Positions 35,366 to 46,244 of a stretch of DNA of 64,000 bases are shown in pieces (the stretch's first letter is position 1; every line of letters starts with the position of its first letter). The notes below the pieces were generated by a model. That model saw only the letters and a program-made list of their open reading frames with translations, had not been told where the DNA came from and did not search any database. The translations under genes and the position numbers were made by a program. The stretch is from Colletotrichum lupini. Its lineage: Eukaryota; Ascomycota; Sordariomycetes; Glomerellales; Glomerellaceae. The stretch is taken from assembly GCF_023278565.1 (NCBI RefSeq), contig NC_064682.1, positions 1,674,001 through 1,738,000 of the forward strand. The letters run 5' to 3'.

Positions 35366-36148
35366 GATGGAAAAAAAGCCAATTCCTGCGACCACTTGCC
35401 ATGAACAAACCACTGAATCAACTTTTTTCTTAACCTGGAGCTTGGTTTTTTGAGAGACATATCACCTTAGAAAGGAACGGAACGGAAGACACAAAGAAAA
35501 CCGAGCCGCGAGGATGGAAGATGATGTTCTAGAGAAAGGATGGAGCGGAGAAACAGGGAGAGAAAGAAATATTTCCACAGAAGGGGAAAGCAAGCTCGCT
35601 GCCGATAACTTCTCACGGCGACGGTGCCTCTTCCTATTTCCCTGGGGAAAAGTGTATATGACCTACCCTTGAACTAGCTTTCCTTTTTTTTCACCGCCCT
35701 TTTTTTACTCAACCCCGTGAGGGCCTTTCGATCTTCGCGAGCCTTCTGCAATGACTAGATTTGCTATTGATGACGCATGGCATAGGGCTACGGAGCTTCG
35801 TGACAATAGCTCGAAACTCAGCATTTGATATTGTTGAGTGTGTATAGCGAGGAAGACATCCAATGGCGCCAATGGAGCTTTAGCAAGTGAATATTGAGGA
35901 AAGCTACTAATGTGACCTCTTCTGGTAAGCTACTTGTTCTTATCGAACCTTTGGCCGTCGTTTCAACACGGATTGATGTAGCCCAAGAAATAAATCTGAT
36001 CAATCATAGAAGGAGGGCGGTGGGTTATCGGCGATGCCAAACTCATTCACTACCAAAATTGAAATCCAGCCTTTTTCTTTTTAACAATCATATTGCACGC
36101 TTTCCAGTTGGATATCTACAAGTCTACATGCCGTTCTGACAACCAAAT
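35366..36148. other. Intergenic region between convergent genes
   Basis: 3' UTRs of the ESSS subunit gene and the branched-chain aminotransferase gene. Purine-rich in the first 200 nt, with T runs near 35685 and 35700. No gene is seen. Confidence 0.6.
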
Positions 36149-37470
36149 TTATGCAGCAACATCCGGAGCAATGTAGCTCCACTCGTGCTCCTCGTCGCCA
36201 TACTGTCTTGCCTCCATCCAGCCCTTAATTCTCAGGGTGATCTCGCCAGACTCCTCGGCCTCGGTGAGACCGCAGTTGATGGACTTGCCCTTCCAGGCAA
36301 TGGTGCGGATAGGGCTGACAATGGCAGCGGTACCGGCACCAAAGGCCTCAATGAGGCGGCCTTCCTCGGCCGCCTCGTCGAGCTCCTTCATGGTGTACTT
36401 GCGCTCCGAGACCATCCAGCCCTCGGGCACGAGTCTCTCGCGGGCGAGGGACAGGACGGAATCACGCGTGACGCCCTCGAGGATGGTGCCGTCGAGAGGG
36501 GCGGTGACGAGCTCCTTTTGGCCTGTCTCCTTGTTCTTGATGGCGGCGAACATGTTCATGGTGCCGACCTCGGTGACGTACTCCTCCTCGCCAAAGAGCC
36601 ACAGGTTTTGCTGGTGGCCGCGGCTGGCGGCCTCGAGCTGGGGCACGATGCAAGGGGCGTAGTTGGCGCCGAGCTTCTTGTCGCCGACGCCGCCGGGCCA
36701 GGCGCGGACGGCGTAGTCGGTGGCCTCGAGGGAGACGGCCTTGAAGCCGGTGGGGTAGTAGGGGCCGACGGGGGAGGCGATGACATAGAGCAGGGCGGAG
36801 CCGGGGGGACCGACGCCGAGGGTCTTTTGGGTGCCGATCATGGTTGGGCGGAGGTAGAGGGAGTAGCCGCGCTCGTCGGGGATGTAGTGCTTGTCGAGGT
36901 TGACGAATTTGGAGATGAGCTCGATGAGGGAGGTGGGCTCGAAGGTGGGCAGGGCGATGCGGGCGGCGGACTTGTTGAGGCGGGCCATGTTCTTGTCGGG
37001 GCGGAAGAGCCTGACCTGGCCGGACTTGTCCTTGTAGGCCTTCATGCCCTCGAAGCACTCAAAGGCGTAGTGGAAGACGCAGGTCGCGGGGTCGAGGGAG
37101 AGGTTCTGGTAGGGGACGATCTTGGGATCGAGCCAGCCCTGTTCTTGATTCCACTCAATGGTGAGCATGTGGTCTGCGATAAACGGTTAGCAATTGCAAC
37201 ATTGAGTGATGGGGAGTTGAGAGAGGAGGCAGTTGACTGACCAGTGAACTTGCGGCCGAAGACAAGCTCCTCGGGGTTGCCCAGCGTTCCGGGAGTCTTT
37301 GTCTTCTCAATGGTGAGTTTTGAGGCATCGAGGCCCAGAGGCTTGGCCGCAGAGGCGGCGGCGGGCTTGACGCTGTAGAGTCTTGCTGATTGCCATGCGG
37401 TGGCTAATCTGGGAGAGCTGCGGGGGACTCTGAGAGCGCCGGCGGCGCGGGGGAAGAACTGGCGCATCAT
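36149..37470 (-). CDS. BAT1: Branched-chain-amino-acid aminotransferase, mitochondrial
   Basis: A fold-type IV PLP enzyme that interconverts Leu, Ile and Val with their 2-oxo acids, using 2-oxoglutarate/glutamate. Exons 37470-37242 and 37173-36149 encode 417 residues; the 68-nt intron uses a GTCAGT donor and keeps frame (KFT-DHMLTIEW). The N-terminus is Arg/Ser/Ala-rich (MMRQFFPRAAGALRVPRSSP), consistent with mitochondrial import. Seen motifs: FHYAFECFEGMKAYK, the PLP lysine K243 in DKKLGANY, EVGTMNMF and EAFGAGTAAIVSPI. The enzyme appears intact. A Leu3-type site lies 381 bp upstream of the ATG and two TGACTC (Gcn4/Cpc1 core) copies at about 37613-37618 and 37758-37763. Filamentous fungi have several paralogues, so the exact yeast equivalent is uncertain. 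Confidence 0.95.
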
Positions 37471-37850
37471 GGCGATCGGTCTGTTTGGTGTTTTGAGTTG
37501 GGTATAAAGCAGAAAGTGAAGAAAAAAAGGAGGAGGTTGAGGATTTTCTCAAAACCTTAAAACACAGGAACGAAGATGCTCAGATAAATACTCAAAGATG
37601 GGAGAGCGAGTGTGACTCTTTTGCAAAAGGAAACCGAGATACCAAATCCTCAATTGCGGTCAACGGTGAACCAATTGACCAATCCAATGCTTGATAAAGG
37701 ATAGACAAGTGTAGTAGGGCGAAGGGCGCAATTTGAGGATGGCGTGTAGGGTGCGGCAAGAGTCAGGATTTCGGAGCGTTATCGGACTTCTAAGCCGTTG
37801 CTTTCCATGCGCCGCCAGATCCAGAGATCCAAAATTGTTCGTTCAGGGTC

Positions 37851-37860
37851 CCGGCTCCGG
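37851..37860. promoter_or_regulatory. Leu3-type binding site CCGG-CT-CCGG
   Basis: A perfect match to the palindromic CCGG-NN-CCGG consensus of the zinc-cluster regulator Leu3, which controls branched-chain amino acid genes in yeast and related fungi. It lies 381 bp upstream of the aminotransferase start codon. With eight fixed bases about one chance match per window is expected, so position is the main argument. Confidence 0.6.
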
Positions 37861-38146
37861 AAGCGTCCCGCTATCTGAGGTGCAGCAGGTGCATGGCAGC
37901 ATGGCAGCATGGTCAGCACGCAGTACGTACCTTTCAGGTACTGATTTCAAGATGGTGGGGATGATGTAAGGAAACCTACCAGGTACCTATGTATAGAGCC
38001 AAGCTGTCCCAAATGGAAGACCTTCTCCGTAGCTTAGGTCAGCCATCCAATTGGTTCAGTGTCTTCTGTGCTTCCCCTAAGCTGCGACCAGAAGGTGGGC
38101 GCCCCCAATCTCAGTGCAGGTAAAGGTGTGTCCAACTTATTTGAAG

Positions 38147-38176
38147 CCTTACCTTACCTTACCTTACCTTACCTTA
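38147..38176. repeat. (CCTTA)6 tract
   Basis: Six perfect tandem CCTTA units, 490 bp upstream of the SCY1-like start codon. Shorter versions occur in other upstream regions of the window. Confidence 0.9.
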
Positions 38177-38665
38177 GACGCAGGGGTGGGCACTGGCAAC
38201 TGTGGGATCATCGCTAAAAAGCATGGATGGTCATTTTGATTGGACTTGAGACGCTCTTGCCTATCAGCGACGTGGAAGTCGACGCGGCTGAACGAGAACA
38301 TCATCTTTGGGCCAACTTGCCAATTTCATGTCACTGCGCCCTGCGTCTGCTGTCTTTTATTGAATTCAAGTCCATACCAACTCCCGGCGCATCTCCAAAG
38401 CTTCCTCGATTAAGCCTCGTCGGAGGTCCCTCTCGACATTTACAAAGTGTCCCCTCCACGGTACCCTGCACCACCTACATCGCTCGTGGACAAAGACTAC
38501 GTTCCTCCTTCTGAGTGTGGGCGCGATTGACTTGACGAACGTCCCGACTTGGCGCAAACCCCATATCTGCCTCCAAACCGTCATGACGATCGAGTTCCCT
38601 CAAGTTCCGTTTCCTCCGCCTTGACGACGACGTAGACGACCCACGTTATAAGACATACCACAACC

Positions 38666-41600
38666 ATGTTCTCCTCGGCACTCAAGTCGATATCATCGAC
38701 CAACATCACTGCGAACTACTCCATCTCCTCGACCCAGACCTCGTCCGCCGGCCCATGGAAGATTTATGACTGCAAGAAGAAGTCTACCGGAAAACCATAC
38801 AGCGTATTTGTGTTTGACAAGAAGGGACTCGACAACCATGGAAGCAGTCTAGGCAGATCAAGCGCGTCCGCCTTCAAGCGAGCCACTGAGGAGGTTATCG
38901 AGCGCCTGAAGAAGGAAGCCTCCAGCTTGGCGAAGCTGAGACACCCGAGCGTTCTAGAGCTCGTCGAGCCAGTGGAAGAAACAAGAGGTGGTGGACTACA
39001 ATTCGTCACGGAAGCTGTCACGGGCTCTCTGGCGGCTCTGCTGCAAGAGAAGGACGACCAGGAACGGAGTGGTGGGGTTGGCGGTCGGTCGAGTCGTTAT
39101 GTCACCGAAGATTCTGATGGTGTGCGCCGGCGGCGCGAGTTGGAGATTGACGAGCTCGAGATCCAGAAGGGTCTCTTGCAAATCAGCAAAGCTCTGGAGT
39201 TCTTACACGAGAACGCTGGGTTGGTGCACGGAAACCTGACACCAGACGCCATCATCGTGAACGCCAAGGTCAGTGCAGCCTACTGGTCTTGATAACCATG
39301 CACTGTTGCTGACTCGAAACAGTCCGATTGGAAAATCAGTGGTCTCGCTTTCTGCGCGCCGTCAGAGGGGTCCAACAAGCCGACCTCCTTTCAACCCATC
39401 AGCCTGTCAGAGGTGCTCAACCCAGACCCTCGACTGCCTCGTTTTGTGCAGCTGAACCTCGACTACACCTCTCCCGACTTTGTCATTGACAACAACTTTA
39501 CCCACTTTGCCGACATGTTCTCATTAGGTCTCCTAGCCGTGGCCCTTTACAACTCACCACATCAGTCTCCCATCGAAGCTCACGGCAGCTTATCAACATA
39601 CAAGAGAACATTCGCCTCGTCATCCACAGTACCGTCTGCTACCAACCAATTCTTATCATCACGACCTTTACCCAAGGAGCTGGTTCAACATGTTTTGCCG
39701 CGCCTGATAACACGACGACCTGCTCAGCGCCTCACAGCAAAGGAATTTCAAGAAAGTGAATACTTCAACAACGTGCTTGTTTCGACAATCAGGTTTTTGG
39801 ACGCTTTCCCAGCAAAGACTCCAAACGAGAAGGCTCAGTTCATGAGGGGACTAGTCAAGGTTATGCCTTCATTCCCCAAGACTGTTATGGAGAAGAAGTT
39901 ATTACCAGCGTTGCTTGAAGAGATGAAAGACAAGGATCTTATAGCGTTGATTCTTCAAAACGTCTTCACCATCGTTGATTTACTACCCTCTGCGAGGAGG
40001 GTGTTTGCCGAAAAAGTACGGCCAGCATTGAAAGCAACATTTGCCCCACCCCCGAAGAAGGACCAGGCTCCTGAGAGGGACCCGACGAAGGATGCTGGGT
40101 TGATGGTTGTGCTCGAACACATGTCTACAATCTGCAACAACTGCAATGGCAAGGAGTTCACTGATGGTAACAACACCCACAACATGAAAATGTCTAGCGG
40201 GACAAACTGACAGCTATTTAGATATCTTGCCCGTTGTTTACGCAGCAATCGAAGCACCAACACCGGCCGTTGTTGACGCGGCCCTGAGAGGTCTACCTTC
40301 TATTCTACCAGTTCTCGACTTTAGCACCATCAAGAATGAGCTATTCCCAGTCATTGCGGCCGTGTTTAGCAAAACGAGTAGTTTGGCCATCAAGGTGCGC
40401 GGCTGCCAAGCATTCGTCGTCCTGTGTGGCGGAACATCCGACGCGGAAGACGATGGCCTCGATGCTTTCGGTACTTCAAAGAAGAAATCAACTTCGTCCT
40501 CTAGCATGCTGGATAAATACACCATGCAGGAGAAGATCATCCCGTTGATCAAGGCTATCAAAACGAAAGAGCCTGCGGTCATGATGGCAGCCCACGGCGT
40601 TCTGCGAGTTGTAGGTGAAGCAGCCGATGCCGAGTTTGTGGCGATTGACATCCTTCCCATTCTGTGGCATATGAGTCTCGGCCCTTTGCTCAATCTCAAA
40701 CAGTTCCAGAGCTTCATGGACCTTATCAAGAAGTTATCCAAAAGAGTGGAAGACGAACAGACTAGGAAGTTGCAAGAGCTCTCTGGTACCAACGGCAGCA
40801 CTGCCGGGGCTAATGAGGACTTCATGGCCTTTGGCGGCGTCAGTGGGACCTCTTTTGATGCCTCCAATGGAGCGACAGAAGACGATTTTGAGAGCCTTGT
40901 CAAGGGCAAAACGACACGAACGTCAACTTCGGATGCATTCTCTAGCTGGGAAGAGACACCCGCTGCGGCAGCCAGAGTTACCTCGCCCGCGCCCGGGAGT
41001 AGGTCAGCAACTCCGGCCTTTGCGTGGTCAACTCCGAGTCCTACTCAGACAGCACCACCTCCAGCGCCTAAGCCTCAACCTAGTTTCCGGACGGTGACGC
41101 CTGACATGGGTTCTTTCCAAACCATGACTCCAACATCGACTCAATTCTCTAAACCTCTGCAGCCAACTTCGCCAATGTCGCAGCCAGCCGCACAGCCCAG
41201 CTCATCCATCAACTGGTCCACGGCGTCGGCAGCAACTTCTAATCCGTGGTCGTCGTCGTCAACATCAACGCCGGCCTTCTCGGCCGGTAACTCCATGTCG
41301 CCACCTCCGAGCTCCGCTTTTGGTGGAATGACTACGCCCATGTCCAACATGTCGCTCGGTGGGCAAAGACCAGGCATGTCACAGTCATCTTCGTTTTCCC
41401 TGCCGCCACCGCCCGCCGGTAATTCGACGGGTGGCTTTTCCGGATCTTCCGGGTTTAGCCTACCGCCGCCTCCCAGTCACACGCCGCCTGTGCAATCAGG
41501 CTTGAGCGCTTTCAGCAAACCTGTAGCTAGCACTGGCATGGGCATGATGAGTCAACAATCGATGAATGGCCTGAACAGTATGGGCTCGCGGCCTGGTATG

Positions 41601-41753
41601 GGTATGAGCATGGCGTCTAGCGGCAGCATGAATAGTATGATGAACAGTAACATGGGTATGAACGGCGTGGCTGGCCTTCAGCAACAGCAGCAGCAACAGC
41701 AGCAGAAGCCCCAGCAGAAGAGCGGGTTGGATAAGTACGAGAGTCTGATTTAG
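38666..41753 (+). CDS. SCY1: SCY1-like pseudokinase (SCYL2/Scy1 family)
   Basis: Exons 38666-39268, 39323-40166 and 40222-41753 encode 992 residues; introns of 54 and 55 nt keep frame. SCY1-like proteins are catalytically poor kinases acting in clathrin-linked Golgi/endosome traffic. The N-terminal 340 residues form a kinase fold, but the HRD motif is HGN (188-190, LVHGNLTPDAIIVN) and DFG is SGL (207-209), so activity is unlikely. A helical HEAT-like region follows (about 370-640), then a disordered tail with Pro/Ser blocks and a Met-rich segment (GMGMMSQQSMNGLNSMGS), nine glutamines and a terminal KSGLDKYESLI. The long second half and tail fit SCYL2 better than SCYL1. Start context ACC-ATG is good. 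Confidence 0.92.
41679..41705 (+). repeat. CAG/CAA tract encoding nine glutamines
   Basis: Nine codons, CAG interrupted twice by CAA, near the C-terminus of the SCY1-like protein. Translation stays in frame, so length change would alter only the polyglutamine. Confidence 0.95.
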
Positions 41754-44700
41754 GGGGCTTTCTCTGGAAATAGCACAGCTTTGGTTGCAGTCAGGGCATC
41801 CCAGAGTTGTTTACATGAGACACACATGAGTTGATACTTTGTAGAGTTGCGCAATTCAGGGCGTTGAGGGACCGTGCCGGACATTTCTTCATCGGTCGAA
41901 GAGAAAATGCCATATGATTCTGAGTTGATGTGTATATGTGCCATTTAAGAGCAAAACAGTAACTCGCTATTACCTACTGATATTGCTAAGAGAGTCGGGG
42001 ATGAGGAAACTCTCACGACTCAAGGGGTTACGGATGGCGCGATAGCAAAAACCGAAGCAAAAGCGGAATTAGTGTTTGTGGGCCGAGAGTCCCCCCCGCA
42101 AAGTCAACATTTTTTGCGAGTTGCGTGGACTGAACAGGTTTATTGGCGTGGCACATGACGAACGAAAGGGTCAGGTAGATTTTGCCGGTGTGAAGTCTGC
42201 CAAGAACGGAGCGCTGATGCGATGAAGCCCTGTCGACTCTTTCAACCATGGTACATAGTCCAGAGTCGTCGCTCGCTCTGGTCGGACAAGATGGATTTCA
42301 TTACAAGTGATAACTTGGGCATAATTATGCCACTTTGTTTGAATGAATGGTGTGGTTTGGGAAAGGAACGGATATGTTTCATGAATGGGGGAGAGCAAAG
42401 GCTTGTCCATGATGCGATGATTTGCGGAGAGAGTGACACCTGCGGTCCCCGCCCGGAGGCGTTTAGTTACGCAAATCCATGTTCAAGAGTCGCCGACCAC
42501 TTTCTTAACGGTTCGCCATGCTTTGCTGTTTCTACGTCCTTTCTGGGGTTGAGCCCGTCACGTTCAAGCAGACATCAGAACTCATCTTCTTGGAAAGACA
42601 TATCGATGGAAAACGATAAAGAATAGATGGCCATTAGAGACTCAAGGATACGGGCGTAAAGTACCTAGCCTGTGAGGGAGTACCATCACGTTCCCGATGA
42701 TGTCTATCGGTAGATCATCATGGCACTCCGTCACTTCAGACAAGTGTAATACATTCAGGTTTACCGCCGTGCCGCCCAAGTTTTGGCTTATGATTGAAAT
42801 AAAGGAAACTGGGTTTACCTCCTCCCCCTTCTGACAGAAAGCAGTAAGAAAGAGTCGTCCAGCGCGACTGGTAAGCCTGGGCTGGCATTGGGTTGGATTT
42901 GGTCAATTAGTGTTTGTTCTGGGTAACGCAACCAGCCGGGTGTGTGATGGTGGGCGACCGAACGAACCGCGCCGGTCAGTCACATGCAGGACGGAGCCCT
43001 TCGAGTGAGGTGAAAGGTAGGGCATTAAAATTGGCGCTGGCTCTAAACACTCGTTTACCGGCCGTTTAGAGAAAGATACCTACTGCTGCGGCATATGATT
43101 GTCGTTGCATATTTGGGGATGGGGGGGATGGGGGGTGGTGGTGGGCTGAGCCACGGTTCTCCTTGAATGTAGAGGTATCGGATGGCTTCCTTTGAGTTAT
43201 GTTGGTAAAGTCGTGTTGGTGGTAACTGATGGGAATGAAGGTTCTGTCAAACGAGAGAGATTGTTTCTTTCATAAAGGACTGTTATTGTTCAGAGAACCG
43301 GGCGGTGAAGCATCTGGTTTGAACTATTTGATGTTCGTTCGGATGAGTTGATTCCCATTGTGATGGAGTCCGGCAAGGTTAGATAAGGGGGTGAGTACAT
43401 TTCTTGACGCCAAGGGGGTTAATCATCCTGGGAGCGTCACTCGCTCGGATCAAACAAGTCAAGCCAAGGTCACAGCAAAGTCAGAGACTGCATGAGACGG
43501 AGCAACGCAATAGAAACTCCAAAATACGCTCTTCTTGACAAGAGCAGCCTTCCAGAGTTGATGCGATGATTAACGAATTGAAAATACGACCGCAAGGGGA
43601 TGCAATTTCACGATTTCTTCCATGAAGATGATGACAGCGGTTATCGCCGATGGGCCTCAATGGAGGTACTATTCGGAAGTGTGGCGGGTACAGTTAGGTA
43701 CGGTGAGCATGACGGATTCATCTGATTGGAGGGCTGCCACTCGTGTACGTGTGAGTGTGTGGTGTGTCTTGGACCCAGTCACCAGTCTACCACCACCCCG
43801 GTCAGACATTAGGCGCAGGTAATCAAGGTAATCATTATATCACAACAAGGAACAAGAGCGAAGGGACGTTCGCCGCAACGGGGGAGGCAAGGGAGGGGAA
43901 ACCGAGATAGCATCAAGCGTGACAGATCCGGTAGAGAGTCTTTTCACCATCGATGCTGATAAGCGGAAGACCACTAAAGGATGGCCGAGTTTCATTTGAA
44001 GCCAGGTTCCGAAACTCTCTGATGTGAGGACGGGTACGCGGTTGAGAACGGAGGAGGATGAACGATGGATGGATGTGTGTTTGGTTACTAGATTTGGTTG
44101 GACGGATTTGTACTGTACACGCACACCCACACACTCCTTCTTTCTTTCGTCTTCCTCCGTCTCCCTATCCCTACGCTCTAACTCAGATAATACGGTTTGA
44201 GTGCTTTCATCCAGCGAGCGATCTGGAGTGGTTCAGGTGGCTTTCCTGTCTACCTGTGCCTGGCTGAGCATTGTGTTCACGTTCTCCTCACATTCCTTGC
44301 CCTTATGCTCGCCGCTAGAGACAGATGCCTTGGCTCAATTCACGTATCTAACTTAACCTTACCCCGACTGACATACTTTGACAGCGCGCTGATAGTTTAT
44401 TACGTCTCATCCATCAATCAATGGTCCAATTCCATCGCGCTGATGGAGATGTAGAGAACTTGGGGGGGCAACAAACTGGAATAAGACCGATCGGATTACA
44501 GAGCAAGCATGATTAGGTAGTTAGCATGGCATTATTGGATTTGTATTCGCGTGCGTCTACATCTGCCTCAGCTGAGTATTGCTAAACTACGCTTCCATGC
44601 TTTCATGTACCTTAGTCTACTAAGACGGATCCCCCCGGTCAACCTTTTTGCCTTTTTGATTGCCCTTCCCGTTTTTACCTGGCTTGGATTTCTGGTCCTG

Positions 44701-46244
44701 TACTGCGTAGGTCGTCGTACTCGTTCGTTCGATCATTCGTCGTATCTGTACTTTCTTGTCCTTTTAATTACTTTTGCTATGTAACTCGGCCGGTCGGTCG
44801 CTCACTCAGTCACTCACTCTCGGTGCCACGTTCCAACCAGAATACCTTTTACCCACTGATTTGCCTACTCGATCGTCTCTACGGGGGCCCAGATCTCGTT
44901 CGCCCGCTTCCGTGATTTCCCTTTTCCCTCTCTCCCTCCGAACTCATATCCCCTTCTCTGCGCAGTCGACCACGCACACACACACAAGTGCTATTACTTG
45001 CTAGCCTATTTTTTTTTCTCATTAGCCCAGCTTCCTTCCCTTTCGATTGCTTACCTCCTCTCCCTCTTGCTCTTGCCATCTCTATGGCCTGCCTGGTACC
45101 TTACCTCACCTTACCCTCTTTCTCACCAAAAGTAGTCATTGAGGTACTCTACACCTAAACCGACGACGACGTTAGCTCGCTTTTTTCACTCAACTTCCTT
45201 CCCACATCCCCCTTCCTCTTTTTCCCTCATCCCCTTCCCATCCTATCCGGAGACCGGGGACCTAATTTGAACAAGTCCCTCCATCAATTCTAGGCCGTCG
45301 CTTCCGTTCAGTCTCGGTCGGCTTGTTTCTCGCCAACCCATCGCAACTCTGCAACTCGGTTTCTCTCTTAATCCCAGTCTCCCTACCATCAGACGCGACT
45401 CAAAGGGAAACCAACTTCCGGTCCACCCACCACTTGTTCCATCATCCACTTGACTTTGGTGTCAACTCTTACCGTCTACCCAACTCGCCTCGCCGTTTGT
45501 TGGTTCTTCGCCGCCTCCCGCTGTTCACGCAGAATTGCAACTGATCCATCTGCTGCTTACCTGCTTGCCTGCTTGTTCAATAAAGACCAGGGCTCAGTGT
45601 CATATTCGTCACGCCACCCTAGGGAGATAACCGACAAGTTTCGAGCGAAAAAAGGCGGAACTCGGCCACCGCACTCAACTTCACTCACCAGCCAAGGCAT
45701 CCTTTTTTTAAACCCTCCTTCTCACACCCTTGAGGGCCCGACCGTCTGCAACTTTGTCAAATCTTCTTGCCCATCCACAGACACACTCGGCTTTTTACTT
45801 TCTCTCTTCTCTTTGCACAAATCCATCAAATCGTCAATCGGTCTACCTGGACTCGAACAAGATAATTTGGTAAGAGCGTAACAGAGAGAAGAAGAGGTCC
45901 AAGTGTCGTTTCTCTCTCTTACGCATTTCTGCAGCCAACTCTTGCCGCTCTTCATTTCCCCTTCACCCAGCCCATACCAGCCCAGTCTTTGTCCAGGCTA
46001 TCATCCCGCCTTGTCTCACAAATAAACCTGTCGGGTGGTCGGCAGTCTCGCACCCCATCCATACAAGCAGACACGTACGCCCAGCTAAGTGAGCCTACTT
46101 TACTCTGCTTGGTATCTCTCAACTTTCGAGCTTCATCTCATCACCCCTTTATCCACGAAGGGAGGTCTCATCAGCAACACCGTCATCCCCTCATTTCTTC
46201 CCATCTTGCCGCACAGAGCAGTTGTCAACAAGGCGAAGCTCAAG
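41754..46244. other. 4.5-kb gene-free interval and leader of the sirtuin gene
   Basis: Small open frames of up to 143 residues lack recognisable motifs. The first 300 nt should be 3' UTR of the SCY1-like gene. From about 44780 the plus strand is strongly pyrimidine-rich with a TACCTTACCTCACCTTACC run at 45098-45116, as expected of promoter and 5' UTR. A candidate 5' UTR intron lies at 45870-45934. Confidence 0.5.
45870..45934 (+). other. Candidate 5' UTR intron of the sirtuin gene
   Basis: GTAAGA donor, pyrimidine-rich 3' part and a TTTCTGCAG acceptor, 65 nt apart, 310 nt before the start codon. The size matches other introns here. No transcript evidence is available. Confidence 0.35.

Larger units (their letters stand above)
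37471..38665. other. Divergent promoter, aminotransferase and SCY1-like gene
   Basis: Contains the Leu3-type site (37851-37860), a CATGGCAG triple repeat near 37890-37912 and a (CCTTA)6 tract. No further gene is supported. Confidence 0.6.

Noticed and set aside
36185..37240. 351-codon open frame antisense to the aminotransferase
   Set aside because: It mirrors GC-rich third positions of the real gene, has Gly/Val/Leu-rich low-complexity sequence and no homology signature.
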